From positions 1-37,243 of the IMG/VR virus record IMGVR_UViG_3300023257_000061: a stretch of 37,243 bases of DNA; one strand, given 5' to 3'. Below are positions 23,577 to 31,949 of the stretch, piece by piece. The notes under the pieces were generated by a model that saw only the letters and a list, made by a program, of their open reading frames with translations, did no database searches and was not told the DNA's origin. The position numbers and the translations under genes were made by a program. The stretch comes from a virus. How positions within the stretch are numbered: the first letter of the stretch is position 1; each line of letters begins with the position of its first letter.

Positions 23577-25168
23577 TAATAACTTCCTTCTTTAACATTT
23601 CGGGATGTGTTTCTACGTTCTCGCCTATCTTGTTCTGATATTTTATTTGCTAAATCTTGATTATTATTATCAGGTGAAGCATAAACTGTAATGTTGGTTG
23701 TATTGTTAACACTACCACCTGCTGTCAATGGTGTGTTGCTTCTTTTACCACCTAAAATATCGCCTAACATATCTTCTTGCAATACAGATTCAGAAATTGG
23801 GTATCTATTTTTTCCACTAAATGCGTTTAAAGCCGACTGTGGTTGAATGTTTAAAGCTTCTGCCCAATTAGAACGTGTAGAACCTAACTTTTCAAAAAAT
23901 GATTTAGGTTTATGTTTAACTAAATCAGTTTCTACAATCGGCATTCCAGTTATAAATCTCAAAAATTTAAGCAGTTCTTTGACGCTAGACGTTACCTTCA
24001 TCACATCTTTTGCTAATTTTCCAAAAATAGATTCTTCACCTTTGAAAGCACCATAAATATCACCAAGTACCAATAAAACAAATGTCAATGCAACAGCCAA
24101 CGCTATATATTCAGCATATAATAATCCCTTGGCTATTATTAATTTGCCAGTAAGAGATAACATTTTAGCTGCTAAGGTTGTAAATAAACGCCCAACACTT
24201 AGAAATGCCATCATTACATGAGCGCCTATTAAAAATGAAATTGCACCTGCAAGAAGAACTATCGCATTTTTAAGACCTCCAACAACACTTGTAATGCTTT
24301 TTATCATTGGATAAACCATCTTTGACATAAACCACCACATTGACTTCATGGCTTTTACAAAATCTTTCACAAACTTGACTAATTTTGTTTTTATAAGTTT
24401 TTTATTAGCATCATGCCAATCAAGAAATGCCAATAATATACTTTTAAGTGTAGGCAATAACTCATCACCCATTTGAATTGATAATATTTGTAATGTATCT
24501 TGAAAGTTAGACCATAAACCAAGCAACGTTTTCGATTGTTTTATCATCAAATTTTCAAATCTACCACCAGCACCGGTCATACTTGCAAATGCTTCTTCAA
24601 CATCTTTAAATTTAACCTTACCTGCCGACACTAAATCTTGTATAGAATCTTCTGCTACACCCATGTTTTTAGCTAAAGTTGAAGCTAATCCAACGCCAAG
24701 AACATTAAAATCTCTTAATTCTCTACCTGTTAATTTTCCCTGTGTTTTAACTTGACCAAAATTCAATGCAATCCTAGCTAATGGTTGAGATACACCCGCT
24801 GAAACATCGCCTAGTGATTTTAATGTAGGCAATAATTTATCAACCTCTATACCCATTGCTAATAATTGTTTTGAAGATTTGAATACACCTGTTATTGTGA
24901 AAGGTGTCTTTGCGGCAAATGATGTTAAATCTTCCATCACTTCTTTTGCTTTTTCTGCACTACCTAGCATCGTTTCAAAAGCAACTTTGATTTGTTCCAT
25001 CTCACCGGCTTTTTTAGCAAGGAAAACTACACCTGCACCTATGCCAAAAACAGCGGCAGACGCCATCAAAGCAGAACGTCTGATAGTTCTCATGCCTTTA
25101 TCGTAATTTCTTAAAGCATTTTTATCTACTTTAAATCCAAGGCGAGTTATTAATTCTTTAACTATCAT
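23576..25168 (-). CDS. Tail tape measure protein (530 aa)
   Basis: ATG 25168 overlaps the frameshift chaperone stop (ATGA). N-terminal tape-measure domain: AGEMEQIKVAFETMLGSAEK, then SFAAKTPFTITGVFKSSKQL and SLGDVSAGVSQPLARIALNF, TQGKLTGRELRDFNVLG. Hydrophobic segments at about 295-320 and 345-372, as in proteins that enter the host membrane. At about 0.15 nm per residue, a 530-residue tape predicts a tail near 80 nm, short for a myovirus. The C-terminal 40 residues (NNTTNITVYASPDNNNQDLA) are the usual end. Confidence 0.9.
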   Translation of the reverse strand: MIVKELITRLGFKVDKNALRNYDKGMRTIRRSALMASAAVFGIGAGVVFLAKKAGEMEQIKVAFETMLGSAEKAKEVMEDLTSFAAKTPFTITGVFKSSKQLLAMGIEVDKLLPTLKSLGDVSAGVSQPLARIALNFGQVKTQGKLTGRELRDFNVLGVGLASTLAKNMGVAEDSIQDLVSAGKVKFKDVEEAFASMTGAGGRFENLMIKQSKTLLGLWSNFQDTLQILSIQMGDELLPTLKSILLAFLDWHDANKKLIKTKLVKFVKDFVKAMKSMWWFMSKMVYPMIKSITSVVGGLKNAIVLLAGAISFLIGAHVMMAFLSVGRLFTTLAAKMLSLTGKLIIAKGLLYAEYIALAVALTFVLLVLGDIYGAFKGEESIFGKLAKDVMKVTSSVKELLKFLRFITGMPIVETDLVKHKPKSFFEKLGSTRSNWAEALNIQPQSALNAFSGKNRYPISESVLQEDMLGDILGGKRSNTPLTAGGSVNNTTNITVYASPDNNNQDLANKISEQDRRERRNTSRNVKEGSY

Positions 25169-25808
25169 TTTTTGCCTCTTGCGTTTTTAGCTTCATTATT
25201 CGCTTTATCGGTGGCATTATCTCTAGCATCAAGCACATCATTAGCATCCATCAAATCTATAAGCGACCAATGTGTTTCTATTTCTTGCAAGGTTGCTATG
25301 CGTTCTAATATGCAACGCCAAACCAACCAAGGAGGACTATTATCTATCTCGCTACTATCTTTTGCTTCTTTGAATTGTTTACTTCTGCTCGCCGTAAGCC
25401 CTGTGTTGCTCCGGCGAGTTCGCCGAAAAAATCGGCATATTGAAAGCTAAGAATCGCCTTTAAAACTTTGAATAAATGACTAAATTCACCAGCAAAATCT
25501 AAATCAAATTGAATTGTTCTATGTTCATTTCCTGATATGACTTTCGTGGTATGCAAAATATCATTTACTAAACCAATGACAATATCCTCGTCCAGTTGAT
25601 TCATAACAGACTGTATCATTTCGCTAATAATGTTAGGGCTAACTTCTTCATTCATTTTTTCTTCTGAACCGCTTAACATAGCAAGCATACCCAAAGGCGC
25701 ACCTGCATATTTAGCTAATTTAGTTAAAATCTTCAATCCTTTAGTCGCAGGGTATAAAGAAGTCATGTATTTTTTGTCATCTATTTCAAAATTTATAGGT
25801 TCTCTCAT
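25165..25808 (-). CDS. Tail assembly chaperone, frameshifted long form (about 214 aa)
   Basis: The short form is translated 25808-25344. A -1 shift at 25431-25425 joins codon 128 (after ADFF) to a second frame that runs 86 more codons to the TGA at 25165-25167, which overlaps the tape-measure ATG. The added part starts RRTRRSNTGL and contains SPPWLVWRCILERIATLQEI then ETHWSLIDLMDANDVLDARD, the recognisable conserved segment of phage chaperone extensions. As with lambda gpG/gpGT, the short form coats the tape measure and the long form recruits tube subunits. The second frame has no start of its own in a suitable place, and without the shift 170 bases would be empty. Confidence 0.88.
25344..25808 (-). 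CDS. Tail assembly chaperone, short form (154 aa)
   Basis: ATG 25808 with AAGGGGATAAA. Starts MREPINFEIDDKKYMTSLYP then ATKGLKILTKLAKYAG; contains NIISEMIQSVMNQLDEDIVI and FDLDFAGEFSHLFKVLKAIL near the end. The pattern and position between tube and tape-measure genes are those of myophage tail chaperones. The zero-frame end (QGLRRAEVNNSKKQKIVAR) comes after the slippery site and is lost in the long form. Confidence 0.85.
   Translation of the reverse strand: MREPINFEIDDKKYMTSLYPATKGLKILTKLAKYAGAPLGMLAMLSGSEEKMNEEVSPNIISEMIQSVMNQLDEDIVIGLVNDILHTTKVISGNEHRTIQFDLDFAGEFSHLFKVLKAILSFQYADFFGELAGATQGLRRAEVNNSKKQKIVAR
25388..25431 (-). promoter_or_regulatory. Programmed -1 frameshift signal
   Basis: On the minus strand, slippery heptamer T-TTT-TTC (25431-25425) in the right phase, spacer GGCGAA of 6 bases, then a perfect 7-bp stem CTCGCCG (25418-25412) with CGGCGAG (25394-25388) around a 17-base loop. 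A competing stem CGGCG/CGCCG overlaps it. Confidence 0.85.
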
Positions 25809-25822
25809 TTTATCCCCTTATT

Positions 25823-26254
25823 TTAGTTGCTACCATGTGTAGAAATTAGATTATCAGTTCTTAAAACCCATTCTCTTTCAGTTGCATCACTATCATAATT
25901 AACTGTTGGTTCTTTTTGAACCCATGCTGATTCAGCTGCACTTAAAGAAATGGTTGTAATCCCAGAACCATCTTTTACAGCAAATGGGAATATTCCAGCA
26001 TTGCCATATTCATCTAATTTTCTAAACGCATCAAGAATCACGTTTGATGGGCTAGATTGCATTAATCTAATTGTAATCGTTGCGCTATGGTCATTTGATT
26101 TAGTTCTTACACCTTCGCCATCTGTACCTGTTTTATAATTAAACAAGTCAGAATCTTTTTCTACTGTAATCATAGAACCTTCTGCAAAATGTGATAGAAC
26201 AAAAGCTCCACAAACGACACTAACTTTTTTTGGGTCATATGTTTTAACTGCCAT
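25823..26254 (-). CDS. Tail tube protein, DUF3277 family (143 aa)
   Basis: ATG 26254 with AAAGGAGAATTATC. Start MAVKTYDPKKVSVVCGAFVL then SHFAEGSMITVEKDSDLFNY and SDHSATITIRLMQSSPSN-like region, ending EREWVLRTDNL. These are the family landmarks of the DUF3277 tube protein, which pairs with DUF3383 sheaths. Lies directly after the sheath gene. Hexamers would stack into the inner tube. Confidence 0.88.
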   Translation of the reverse strand: MAVKTYDPKKVSVVCGAFVLSHFAEGSMITVEKDSDLFNYKTGTDGEGVRTKSNDHSATITIRLMQSSPSNVILDAFRKLDEYGNAGIFPFAVKDGSGITTISLSAAESAWVQKEPTVNYDSDATEREWVLRTDNLISTHGSN

Positions 26255-26277
26255 GATAATTCTCCTTTATTTATATT

Positions 26278-27630
26278 TTATAGTTCAACTCTGCCCGATA
26301 TAACAACTTTATGGATTGCACCCTGTAACGTTGCTTGCCATGTTACGTTATTCAATGTTCTAGTTCCTTTGTCAGTAGTAGAAACATCTTTCACTAAAGG
26401 AACGCCGACTAAAAATGGCTCTCCGTCAAAAGTGTCTGGGTCAGGTGTTAATAAACCGACCGATATTCCGTTTAGAATTGTTTTTCTAACAAGATTTTCT
26501 ATGATAGCAATTCCTGCGTCTGTATAAGCTATTTTATCAGAAGTAACTAACTCTTGATAAATGTTTTCTTGCATCCTAGCCGTCAACCAATCTATTCCAC
26601 GCATGATATCCAAATATTCACCTGATGCTACAGTTGCTTCTTCTGTAATATCAATTCCACCAGCTTCAACCATGAGGTTTGCATTTTTTGCCAAAATTGC
26701 GTTGATTTCTGTAGTGCTTAATGAATTAGAACCTGTAATACCGGATAGTGTTTTGAACATCCACGTTGCACTTCCGGGATCTGTTGGTAACATTCTTCCA
26801 AACCAAGCTGCATCTGGGAAATCAGCAGGAGTTTCATTAAAAATTATCGAAGTTCTATCGTAATTTGCTGCGCTAAGTATATAAGCTATATCAGTTGTTT
26901 TAGTTGCATCGTAAATATCTACTGCGTCTGAACAACTTATAAACAATTTAGGCATAGCTTCTATTGATTTTGCTGTTACTCCAACAACAACTGCTGTTCT
27001 GTCCATACATAGACAACCATACCAATCATCATCAACAAGCCTAATTGCTGTGATATCTTCTGCCATGCCAACGTTAGGTGTAGTTGCCGTAGTAACTGCC
27101 GCTGCTTGAGTTAGTCCGCCTGTTACCAAAACACCGCTTATTGTTACTGGAACACCAGCCACCGCCGCAGTTACAGTAATAGTATGAACGCCATCAGATA
27201 CCGCAGTTGTTACACCATCAGTTGCTTGAATTAATGCCGCAAAATCTGTCAATGTTTGAGCATTTGTTGCATTAAAAGGCGTTGCTGCCAATGCTGTTCC
27301 GTCAATTGAGCAATCAATCGAGTTGGCTAAAATAATGTCAGCATCAAATACGATTGTTTGTATTTGAGAAACCGCTGCTAGTCTTTGTGTAATTTTAACT
27401 TCTTCTGGTGCTGGTGTTTGAGAAAACAAAGCATTTGCCGCCTTGTACTCATCATTTCCAGACGTAAAATCAACTGCAACATCTGTCATATTGTTATAAG
27501 TTCTTACGAGTCCAGAAGCAAAGCTTCCTGTCGTTCCGAAAATCATTGCTACGCCAAATCCTGCCTGTGTTACTGTTCTTGTTGACCTAGTAACCGATAC
27601 ACTCACAATCGTTGAGATAGGTACTGTCAT
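26278..27630 (-). CDS. Tail sheath protein, DUF3383 family, with insert (450 aa)
   Basis: ATG 27630 with AAAGGAGAATTATT. Sheath landmarks: VSVTRSTRTVTQAGFGVAMI, VRTYNNMTDVAVDF, EYKAANALFSQTPAPEEVKI, then AIRLVDDDWYGCLCMDRT, FNETPADFPDAAWFGRMLPT, and the C-terminal PFLVGVPLVKDVSTTDKGTR. Residues about 90-184 interrupt the usual VKI...AIRLVDDDWYG passage with the shared insert domain also present in J, the neck protein and the decoration protein. The insert would project from the outer sheath surface. Confidence 0.9.
   Translation of the reverse strand: MTVPISTIVSVSVTRSTRTVTQAGFGVAMIFGTTGSFASGLVRTYNNMTDVAVDFTSGNDEYKAANALFSQTPAPEEVKITQRLAAVSQIQTIVFDADIILANSIDCSIDGTALAATPFNATNAQTLTDFAALIQATDGVTTAVSDGVHTITVTAAVAGVPVTISGVLVTGGLTQAAAVTTATTPNVGMAEDITAIRLVDDDWYGCLCMDRTAVVVGVTAKSIEAMPKLFISCSDAVDIYDATKTTDIAYILSAANYDRTSIIFNETPADFPDAAWFGRMLPTDPGSATWMFKTLSGITGSNSLSTTEINAILAKNANLMVEAGGIDITEEATVASGEYLDIMRGIDWLTARMQENIYQELVTSDKIAYTDAGIAIIENLVRKTILNGISVGLLTPDPDTFDGEPFLVGVPLVKDVSTTDKGTRTLNNVTWQATLQGAIHKVVISGRVEL
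27079..27363 (-). repeat. Shared virion insert domain, copy 2 (in sheath)
   Basis: Residues about 90-184 of the sheath protein. Landmarks: IQTIVFDADII, NSIDCSIDG, TPFNATNAQTLTDFAALIQ, HTITVTAAVAG, VTGGLTQA. Confidence 0.85.
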
Positions 27631-27642
27631 AATAATTCTCCT

Positions 27643-28161
27643 TTATGGTAAATCTATTTCTTGGTTTATAATATGTCCATCAGCTTCACCGTCTATGTTT
27701 ACATGTTCGATTAAGCCTACGTTATCTGTTATTTCTCTTGCATAATTTATCATTACATCCATTTGCGCACGTTCTTCAAAATCAGTTTCAAGAAGTCCTG
27801 TTAAATTCTGTATATTTCCAACTGACATTAACGATATTCCATAAGTGTTCCATAATAAACTATGCGTTTCTTCTTTGAACATTGAGTCTCTAGCTAATTC
27901 CATTTCTTCTAAAGCGCTTGTTCCGTATATGTTAAGCGATATCGTTCCACCTCTTACACCTTTTAATGTAGCCACGCCTAATGCACTGACTGGCCCACGA
28001 TAATCGTCAAAGCCAACTCTGCCACTGTCATTATAACGAATCGTTCCGTATGGCCTTGCAGGTGTTTTAGGTTGTGCTTGTTCTTCAAACACCCAAGTAA
28101 AGCCCAATTCTTGATTGAGCCATTTTTTCATTGCAAGTTTTATTATATTTACACTAGCCAT
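27643..28161 (-). CDS. Neck terminator-like protein, LIC_12616 type (172 aa)
   Basis: Starts MASVNIIKLAMKKWLNQELG; includes VFEEQAQPKTPARPYGTIRY and RDSMFKEETHSLLWNTYGIS, then TDFEERAQMDVMINYAREIT, which are the family marks of the myophage neck or tail-terminator protein near DUF3383 sheath genes. It overlaps the upstream neck gene by one base. Confidence 0.78.
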   Translation of the reverse strand: MASVNIIKLAMKKWLNQELGFTWVFEEQAQPKTPARPYGTIRYNDSGRVGFDDYRGPVSALGVATLKGVRGGTISLNIYGTSALEEMELARDSMFKEETHSLLWNTYGISLMSVGNIQNLTGLLETDFEERAQMDVMINYAREITDNVGLIEHVNIDGEADGHIINQEIDLP

Positions 28162-28805
28162 TAGCCATTAACCTCTGCCATGAAAGTTTTATAGTGTTGA
28201 AGATTTCCATCAACCCATCTTTCAACACTTTGTACTTCAAATCTAGTATCATCATAAGCGACCACATCAGCCCTCTTAGAATCGTTTTCTTTAACTGTAT
28301 AAAGTCTTGTGGTAGTATATCCTTTGACAAATCTCTTAGTTCTTTCGCCTTGTGCAAGAATTTCAAGCTCTTTTCCATTCAAAGGCTGCACACTCATCAC
28401 AATATCAAAAGTTGACGTTGCTCCTTCTTGATAAACACCATCAATAAAACCGCCTGACTGCGTTATGCTGCCCTCCGCTTGAGAAAGGCCACCAGTTATC
28501 ATGATTCCATTGATTAATAGGTCAGAACCCGCTTCAACGGCCAGAATAGTTACCTCTCTTGCGCCTGTGATGATTGCGGAGTCAATTTTAGATGATGATT
28601 CGATTTCTACAGCTAAATCTATTAATGTTTGAGCATGAGTTACGTTAAATGGAATTGAAGTAATTGCTGTTAAGTCAATATCAAGGTCAATGCTATTGCC
28701 GATAATAAAATCAGCATCAAAAGTAAGCACAACTGTTTGAACAGAAGAACCATATCTTGTAACAGTCAATGTTTGTCCAAATTCATTTATTAAATCAATG
28801 CTCAT
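28161..28805 (-). CDS. Head-tail connector/neck protein with insert (214 aa)
   Basis: ATG 28805 overlaps the stop of the upstream gene (ATGA). The base protein is short: 1-21 (LINEFGQTLTVTRYGS) and 118-214 (GGFIDGVYQEGATSTFDIVM, VQPLNGKELEILAQGERTKR, RFEVQSVERWVDGNLQHYKT), a pattern I know from a small phage neck protein in which VTRYGS is followed almost directly by the DG stretch. Residues about 22-117 are the shared insert domain. The fused point is very clear. Confidence 0.78.
   Translation of the reverse strand: MSIDLINEFGQTLTVTRYGSSVQTVVLTFDADFIIGNSIDLDIDLTAITSIPFNVTHAQTLIDLAVEIESSSKIDSAIITGAREVTILAVEAGSDLLINGIMITGGLSQAEGSITQSGGFIDGVYQEGATSTFDIVMSVQPLNGKELEILAQGERTKRFVKGYTTTRLYTVKENDSKRADVVAYDDTRFEVQSVERWVDGNLQHYKTFMAEVNG
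28455..28742 (-). repeat. Shared virion insert domain, copy 3 (in neck protein)
   Basis: Residues about 22-117. Landmarks: VQTVVLTFDADFII, NSIDLDID, IPFNVTHAQTLIDLAVEIE, REVTILAVEAG, ITGGLSQAEG. Confidence 0.85.
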
Positions 28806-29308
28806 TTAATTTTAACCTCATAATCTATAGAATTTCTTAATCTGCCTGTGTCAATCAATGGCCTAGAAGATTTTTTCCTAGCTTTTGTCATAGGTTTATT
28901 AGGTTGAAAACGTCCTTGTGTGAAAATAGTCTTTACGTTCTTTTGATGAAATAATCCTAATTTCCCTAACGCTCTTTCAACGCTAATTTGACGTTTATAA
29001 ATTCTATTAATCAAAATTTTCTTATAACCATTTATCAAATTCTTTTTAGTATCAAAAGCTTGCTTCATAAATGGTCTAGCTGGTATATGATTTGGGTGTG
29101 AACCAAATTCATGTATCGTTGCCAACTTAACCATGTTCATTGTCAAAGAACTTTCATTCCTAACCTTTTTACCCTTAACACTTCCACGAGTAGTGTATTT
29201 CTTTTTGCCACCGCCCGATATAACTCCAATTTTCACATAAGAATTATCAATGTCTTTCAAACTTTTAAGGATTTTATTCCATCCTCTATCAATAATTTTT
29301 ACACTCAT
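28802..29308 (-). CDS. Tail completion protein, gpG/HK97 gp10-like (168 aa)
   Basis: ATG 29308 overlaps the DUF4054 stop (ATGA). Motifs: SYVKIGVISGGG, LATIHEFGSHPNHIPARPFM, and the C-terminal SRPLIDTGRLRNSIDYEVK, the usual end of Mu gpG-like virion morphogenesis proteins. Very basic. Acts at the head-tail joint. Confidence 0.82.
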   Translation of the reverse strand: MSVKIIDRGWNKILKSLKDIDNSYVKIGVISGGGKKKYTTRGSVKGKKVRNESSLTMNMVKLATIHEFGSHPNHIPARPFMKQAFDTKKNLINGYKKILINRIYKRQISVERALGKLGLFHQKNVKTIFTQGRFQPNKPMTKARKKSSRPLIDTGRLRNSIDYEVKIK

Positions 29309-29682
29309 GTGTTGAAATCCTGATTAAAATTTATAACCAATGGTGTTGTAACAATCTCTTTTCTTAAAGCTAAATATCTTCTACCATAAACAGTAGAACC
29401 TAAGCTGCTATCATAAACAGTGATATTAGGCTCTGCAAATTGTTTTTCTAAATCGCCAACTTTTTTCTTAGTGACACTTCCAGATGCGCCTGAACCAGTG
29501 CCAAGCCCTGAAATAGATAGAAGATGTGCGGTATAATAAACTGTTGCTATATCAGCTTTATCACCCCATGTACTAGTGTTTATAGAAAGCACAGCGTCAG
29601 CAATAAAAATATTAATGGTTGCAGGTGCTACGGATGCAAAATCTGCAAATCTTGTTGTTATGTCTGACGCTGTAATGCTCAT
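29305..29682 (-). CDS. DUF4054 head-tail connector protein (125 aa)
   Basis: ATG 29682, starting MSITASDITTRFADFASVAP. Hallmarks: TINIFIADAVLSINTSTWGD, DIATVYYTAHLLSIS, then GASGSVTKKKVGDLEKQFAE and LGSTVYGRRYLALRKE. Helical adaptor that binds the portal, HK97 gp6-like in position. Length is typical. Confidence 0.85.
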   Translation of the reverse strand: MSITASDITTRFADFASVAPATINIFIADAVLSINTSTWGDKADIATVYYTAHLLSISGLGTGSGASGSVTKKKVGDLEKQFAEPNITVYDSSLGSTVYGRRYLALRKEIVTTPLVINFNQDFNT

Positions 29683-29696
29683 CTATTAACCTCATT

Positions 29697-30146
29697 TTAA
29701 TCGTTATCTTCTGCGTCATCAATTTCTGTTTCGTGGATGTCTTTCATTTTAGCTTCTATAGCATTAACAACACCTTTACGCTCTTTACCTACATTTTCTT
29801 CTTCACGCCATTTCAGCAACAATTCAAGGTCGTTTACGTTCTCAATTAATTTTTTACATTCAACAACGCTGTAAGATTCCAAAGCTGGTTTAGAAATTTC
29901 TTCAACTTCATCATCTTTCTTTTTACCTTTTGCGCCTTTTTGACCTAAAATTTTAATGTATTCATCGTCAATCATTTTTTTAAGCATTGGATGTTCTTGT
30001 GTACTATTTCCATTTTTTATATAGTAAACACTTTCCCAATCTGCTTTTCTAATTTCATTGATACCAGTTTTCAACCAAACGGGTCCACATCTGTGAACGT
30101 TTTTACGTTTTGGATGTTTGTATTCAATTAAAAGAATCGCTGCCAT
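29697..30146 (-). CDS. Hypothetical protein after major capsid (149 aa)
   Basis: ATG 30146 with AAAGGAGATAATTT. The N-terminal part (YKHPKRKNVHRCGPVWLKTG) is beta-like; residues about 75-149 are charged and helical, ending in an acidic tail. Proteins of this kind sit between capsid and connector genes in many phages; role unknown, possibly an adaptor or head stabiliser. Confidence 0.65.
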   Translation of the reverse strand: MAAILLIEYKHPKRKNVHRCGPVWLKTGINEIRKADWESVYYIKNGNSTQEHPMLKKMIDDEYIKILGQKGAKGKKKDDEVEEISKPALESYSVVECKKLIENVNDLELLLKWREEENVGKERKGVVNAIEAKMKDIHETEIDDAEDND

Positions 30147-30173
30147 AAATTATCTCCTTTTATTAATCTGTGA

Positions 30174-31118
30174 TTATGTGTCTAAACCATCATAAATTGC
30201 TATTGCCAATGGTTTATAAATTACAACGCCACCAAATGCTTCATGTGCAGGAACTTTAAACTCCATCATTTCTTGCTGTGGTGAAAACAATTCGTAATCC
30301 TGTGCAATCATCATTTCTAATTTGTCTGGATTTCTATCATACACAACCATAATATCAGTTGCATAAAGAGCGTTGTTTGCGGCATCACATTCATTCAATG
30401 ATACAACATCTGTGATATATTCGTTTGTTTCTAGGAAAAAGCTAAGAACTGTGCTGTCACTATTAGGAATTTTCAATGTAGCAATATAACCACGCATACG
30501 AGGTGATAAAATCATGGTGTTTGGTGCTTCAACTTCGTTTGTAAGTTCAATAATGCCAAGAACAGCGTCATTCATATCACGAAGAATTTGCTCTGCTGTT
30601 TTATCTTCCCATTCAGTTGATGCTCCAACGCCATCTGCTGCAACTGTACCAGTAGTTATGTTAGTATTAGAGAAAAAGCCCGGAACGTTATAAGAATCAT
30701 CACCAAACCAAGCTGCTGTATTTTCTTTACGAGCAACTGCTTCTCTGGATGAATTAGCTCTACGTTGTTCAAGGTTTTTACCAGCCATTCTTGCATTGCG
30801 GATATCTTGAATAGAATATCTAAAAGATGAACCCATGCCTTTTACTTTAGTCGTGTTTTCTTTCCCTTTGATGTCAGCGGTTGGGAAATCTTTAGCATAG
30901 TTTGAAATCCATTTTGCGATGCCTACTGATTCGTATTCTTCCCAAGTAATAGTCTTTGCGCCAGCATTTACTTCAAAGTTTGTTGGCAATAAATCTCTTA
31001 CTTTAATTCTTGGCAATTCAATATCTTTTGATTGTGCCATTTTATATTCTAATTCTCTTTCAAACCAGATACTTTCATCAGCATCAAGTCTATCTTTAAA
31101 AATGTTTTTATTAGACAT
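30174..31118 (-). CDS. Major capsid protein, DUF2184 family (314 aa)
   Basis: ATG 31118 with AAAGGAGGCTTAG. Family landmarks in order: FERELEYKMAQSKDIELPRI, VNAGAKTITWEEYESVGIAK, SNYAKDFPTADIKGKENTTK, GMGSSFRYSIQDIRNARMAG, LEQRRANSSREAVARKENTA and AWFGDDSYNVPGFFSN, ending MEFKVPAHEAFGGVVIYKPL. HK97-fold shell subunit. It follows the decoration and protease/scaffold genes. Confidence 0.92.
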   Translation of the reverse strand: MSNKNIFKDRLDADESIWFERELEYKMAQSKDIELPRIKVRDLLPTNFEVNAGAKTITWEEYESVGIAKWISNYAKDFPTADIKGKENTTKVKGMGSSFRYSIQDIRNARMAGKNLEQRRANSSREAVARKENTAAWFGDDSYNVPGFFSNTNITTGTVAADGVGASTEWEDKTAEQILRDMNDAVLGIIELTNEVEAPNTMILSPRMRGYIATLKIPNSDSTVLSFFLETNEYITDVVSLNECDAANNALYATDIMVVYDRNPDKLEMMIAQDYELFSPQQEMMEFKVPAHEAFGGVVIYKPLAIAIYDGLDT

Positions 31119-31146
31119 CTAAGCCTCCTTTTATCTTATAAATTAA

Positions 31147-31923
31147 TTATGGTAAGTTAATTTCTACAACTGCGTTTTCACCTGATGCTGCTCCGATAAC
31201 ATATCTTGCGTATGTAAAAGCAAGTGCTGTGCCAGTATCGGCATCTGTTCTAAATTTGCCTCTTGCGGCATATTCAATCCCGACAACTGTTTCAGTAACA
31301 ACAATTCCAGCTTGACTTACGCCAAGTGTAATACCTTCATCTGTCAAAACTGTTACAGCGGCGTCAACCGTTATTACAGAAGTGATAGTAATCGTTCTAT
31401 TTCCTGCACCACCAACAACGGCTGTTGCTACACTTGCTTGAGCCTGAATTTGAGCTGCAAATAAATTCATTGTGCTTAAATGTGCTGCGCCATCATAAGT
31501 TTCAGTTAAAACGTTTCCATCAACTGTTACTGTGATAACATTAGCCGCTATAATATCGGCATCAAGAACGAAAGTTTGAACTTGCGCACGACCATCATAT
31601 CTTACATAAACATCGTCATCTGGTGTAACAGCTTCTTCAACTTCAACATACATTCTACCAGAAGTCATAACTGAAACGCATGATTTAACTGGATATGCGT
31701 CTAAATTTTCTTCATTGTCCTTAATGCCAATGCCCCAAAGAACTGCGCTAGCATTGTCTGGCAATTTAACGCCATCTTCATCACCTGTAATTTTTTCAAC
31801 GGCCTGACCATAAGGAATAACGATTGCTGGGTTATTCATAGACTGTTGTTTGTAACCTGACATATCATATAACTGGCCTTTAAGACCTGATGTCATTTCT
31901 AATGGATATGCTGTTTGTACCAT
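31147..31923 (-). CDS. Decoration/cement protein (DUF2190/Gp24-like) with insert (258 aa)
   Basis: ATG 31923 with a strong AGGAGGTTTTAC site. The base protein: 1-114 (YPLEMTSGLKGQLYDMSGYK, NPAIVIPYGQAVEKITGDED, VSVMTSGRMYVEVEEAVTPD then DVYVRYDGRA) and 214-258 (GIEYAARGKFRTDADTGTAL, ARYVIGAASGENAVVEINLP), as in structural cement proteins found between protease and capsid genes. The shared insert domain occupies about 115-213. Being on the capsid surface, the insert would be displayed in many copies. Confidence 0.83.
   Translation of the reverse strand: MVQTAYPLEMTSGLKGQLYDMSGYKQQSMNNPAIVIPYGQAVEKITGDEDGVKLPDNASAVLWGIGIKDNEENLDAYPVKSCVSVMTSGRMYVEVEEAVTPDDDVYVRYDGRAQVQTFVLDADIIAANVITVTVDGNVLTETYDGAAHLSTMNLFAAQIQAQASVATAVVGGAGNRTITITSVITVDAAVTVLTDEGITLGVSQAGIVVTETVVGIEYAARGKFRTDADTGTALAFTYARYVIGAASGENAVVEINLP
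31285..31581 (-). repeat. Shared virion insert domain, copy 4 (in decoration protein)
   Basis: Residues about 115-213. Landmarks: VQTFVLDADIIAANVITVTVDG, then a diverged helix (AAHLSTMNLFAAQIQAQ), NRTITITSV, GVSQAG. The most diverged copy. Confidence 0.75.
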
Positions 31924-31949
31924 GTAAAACCTCCTTTAAAAGTTTTTAA

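Noticed and set aside
25172-25450. Plus-strand 92-aa frame opposite the chaperone gap
   Set aside because: It is the mirror of the frameshift extension, which has family motifs and ends on the tape-measure start.
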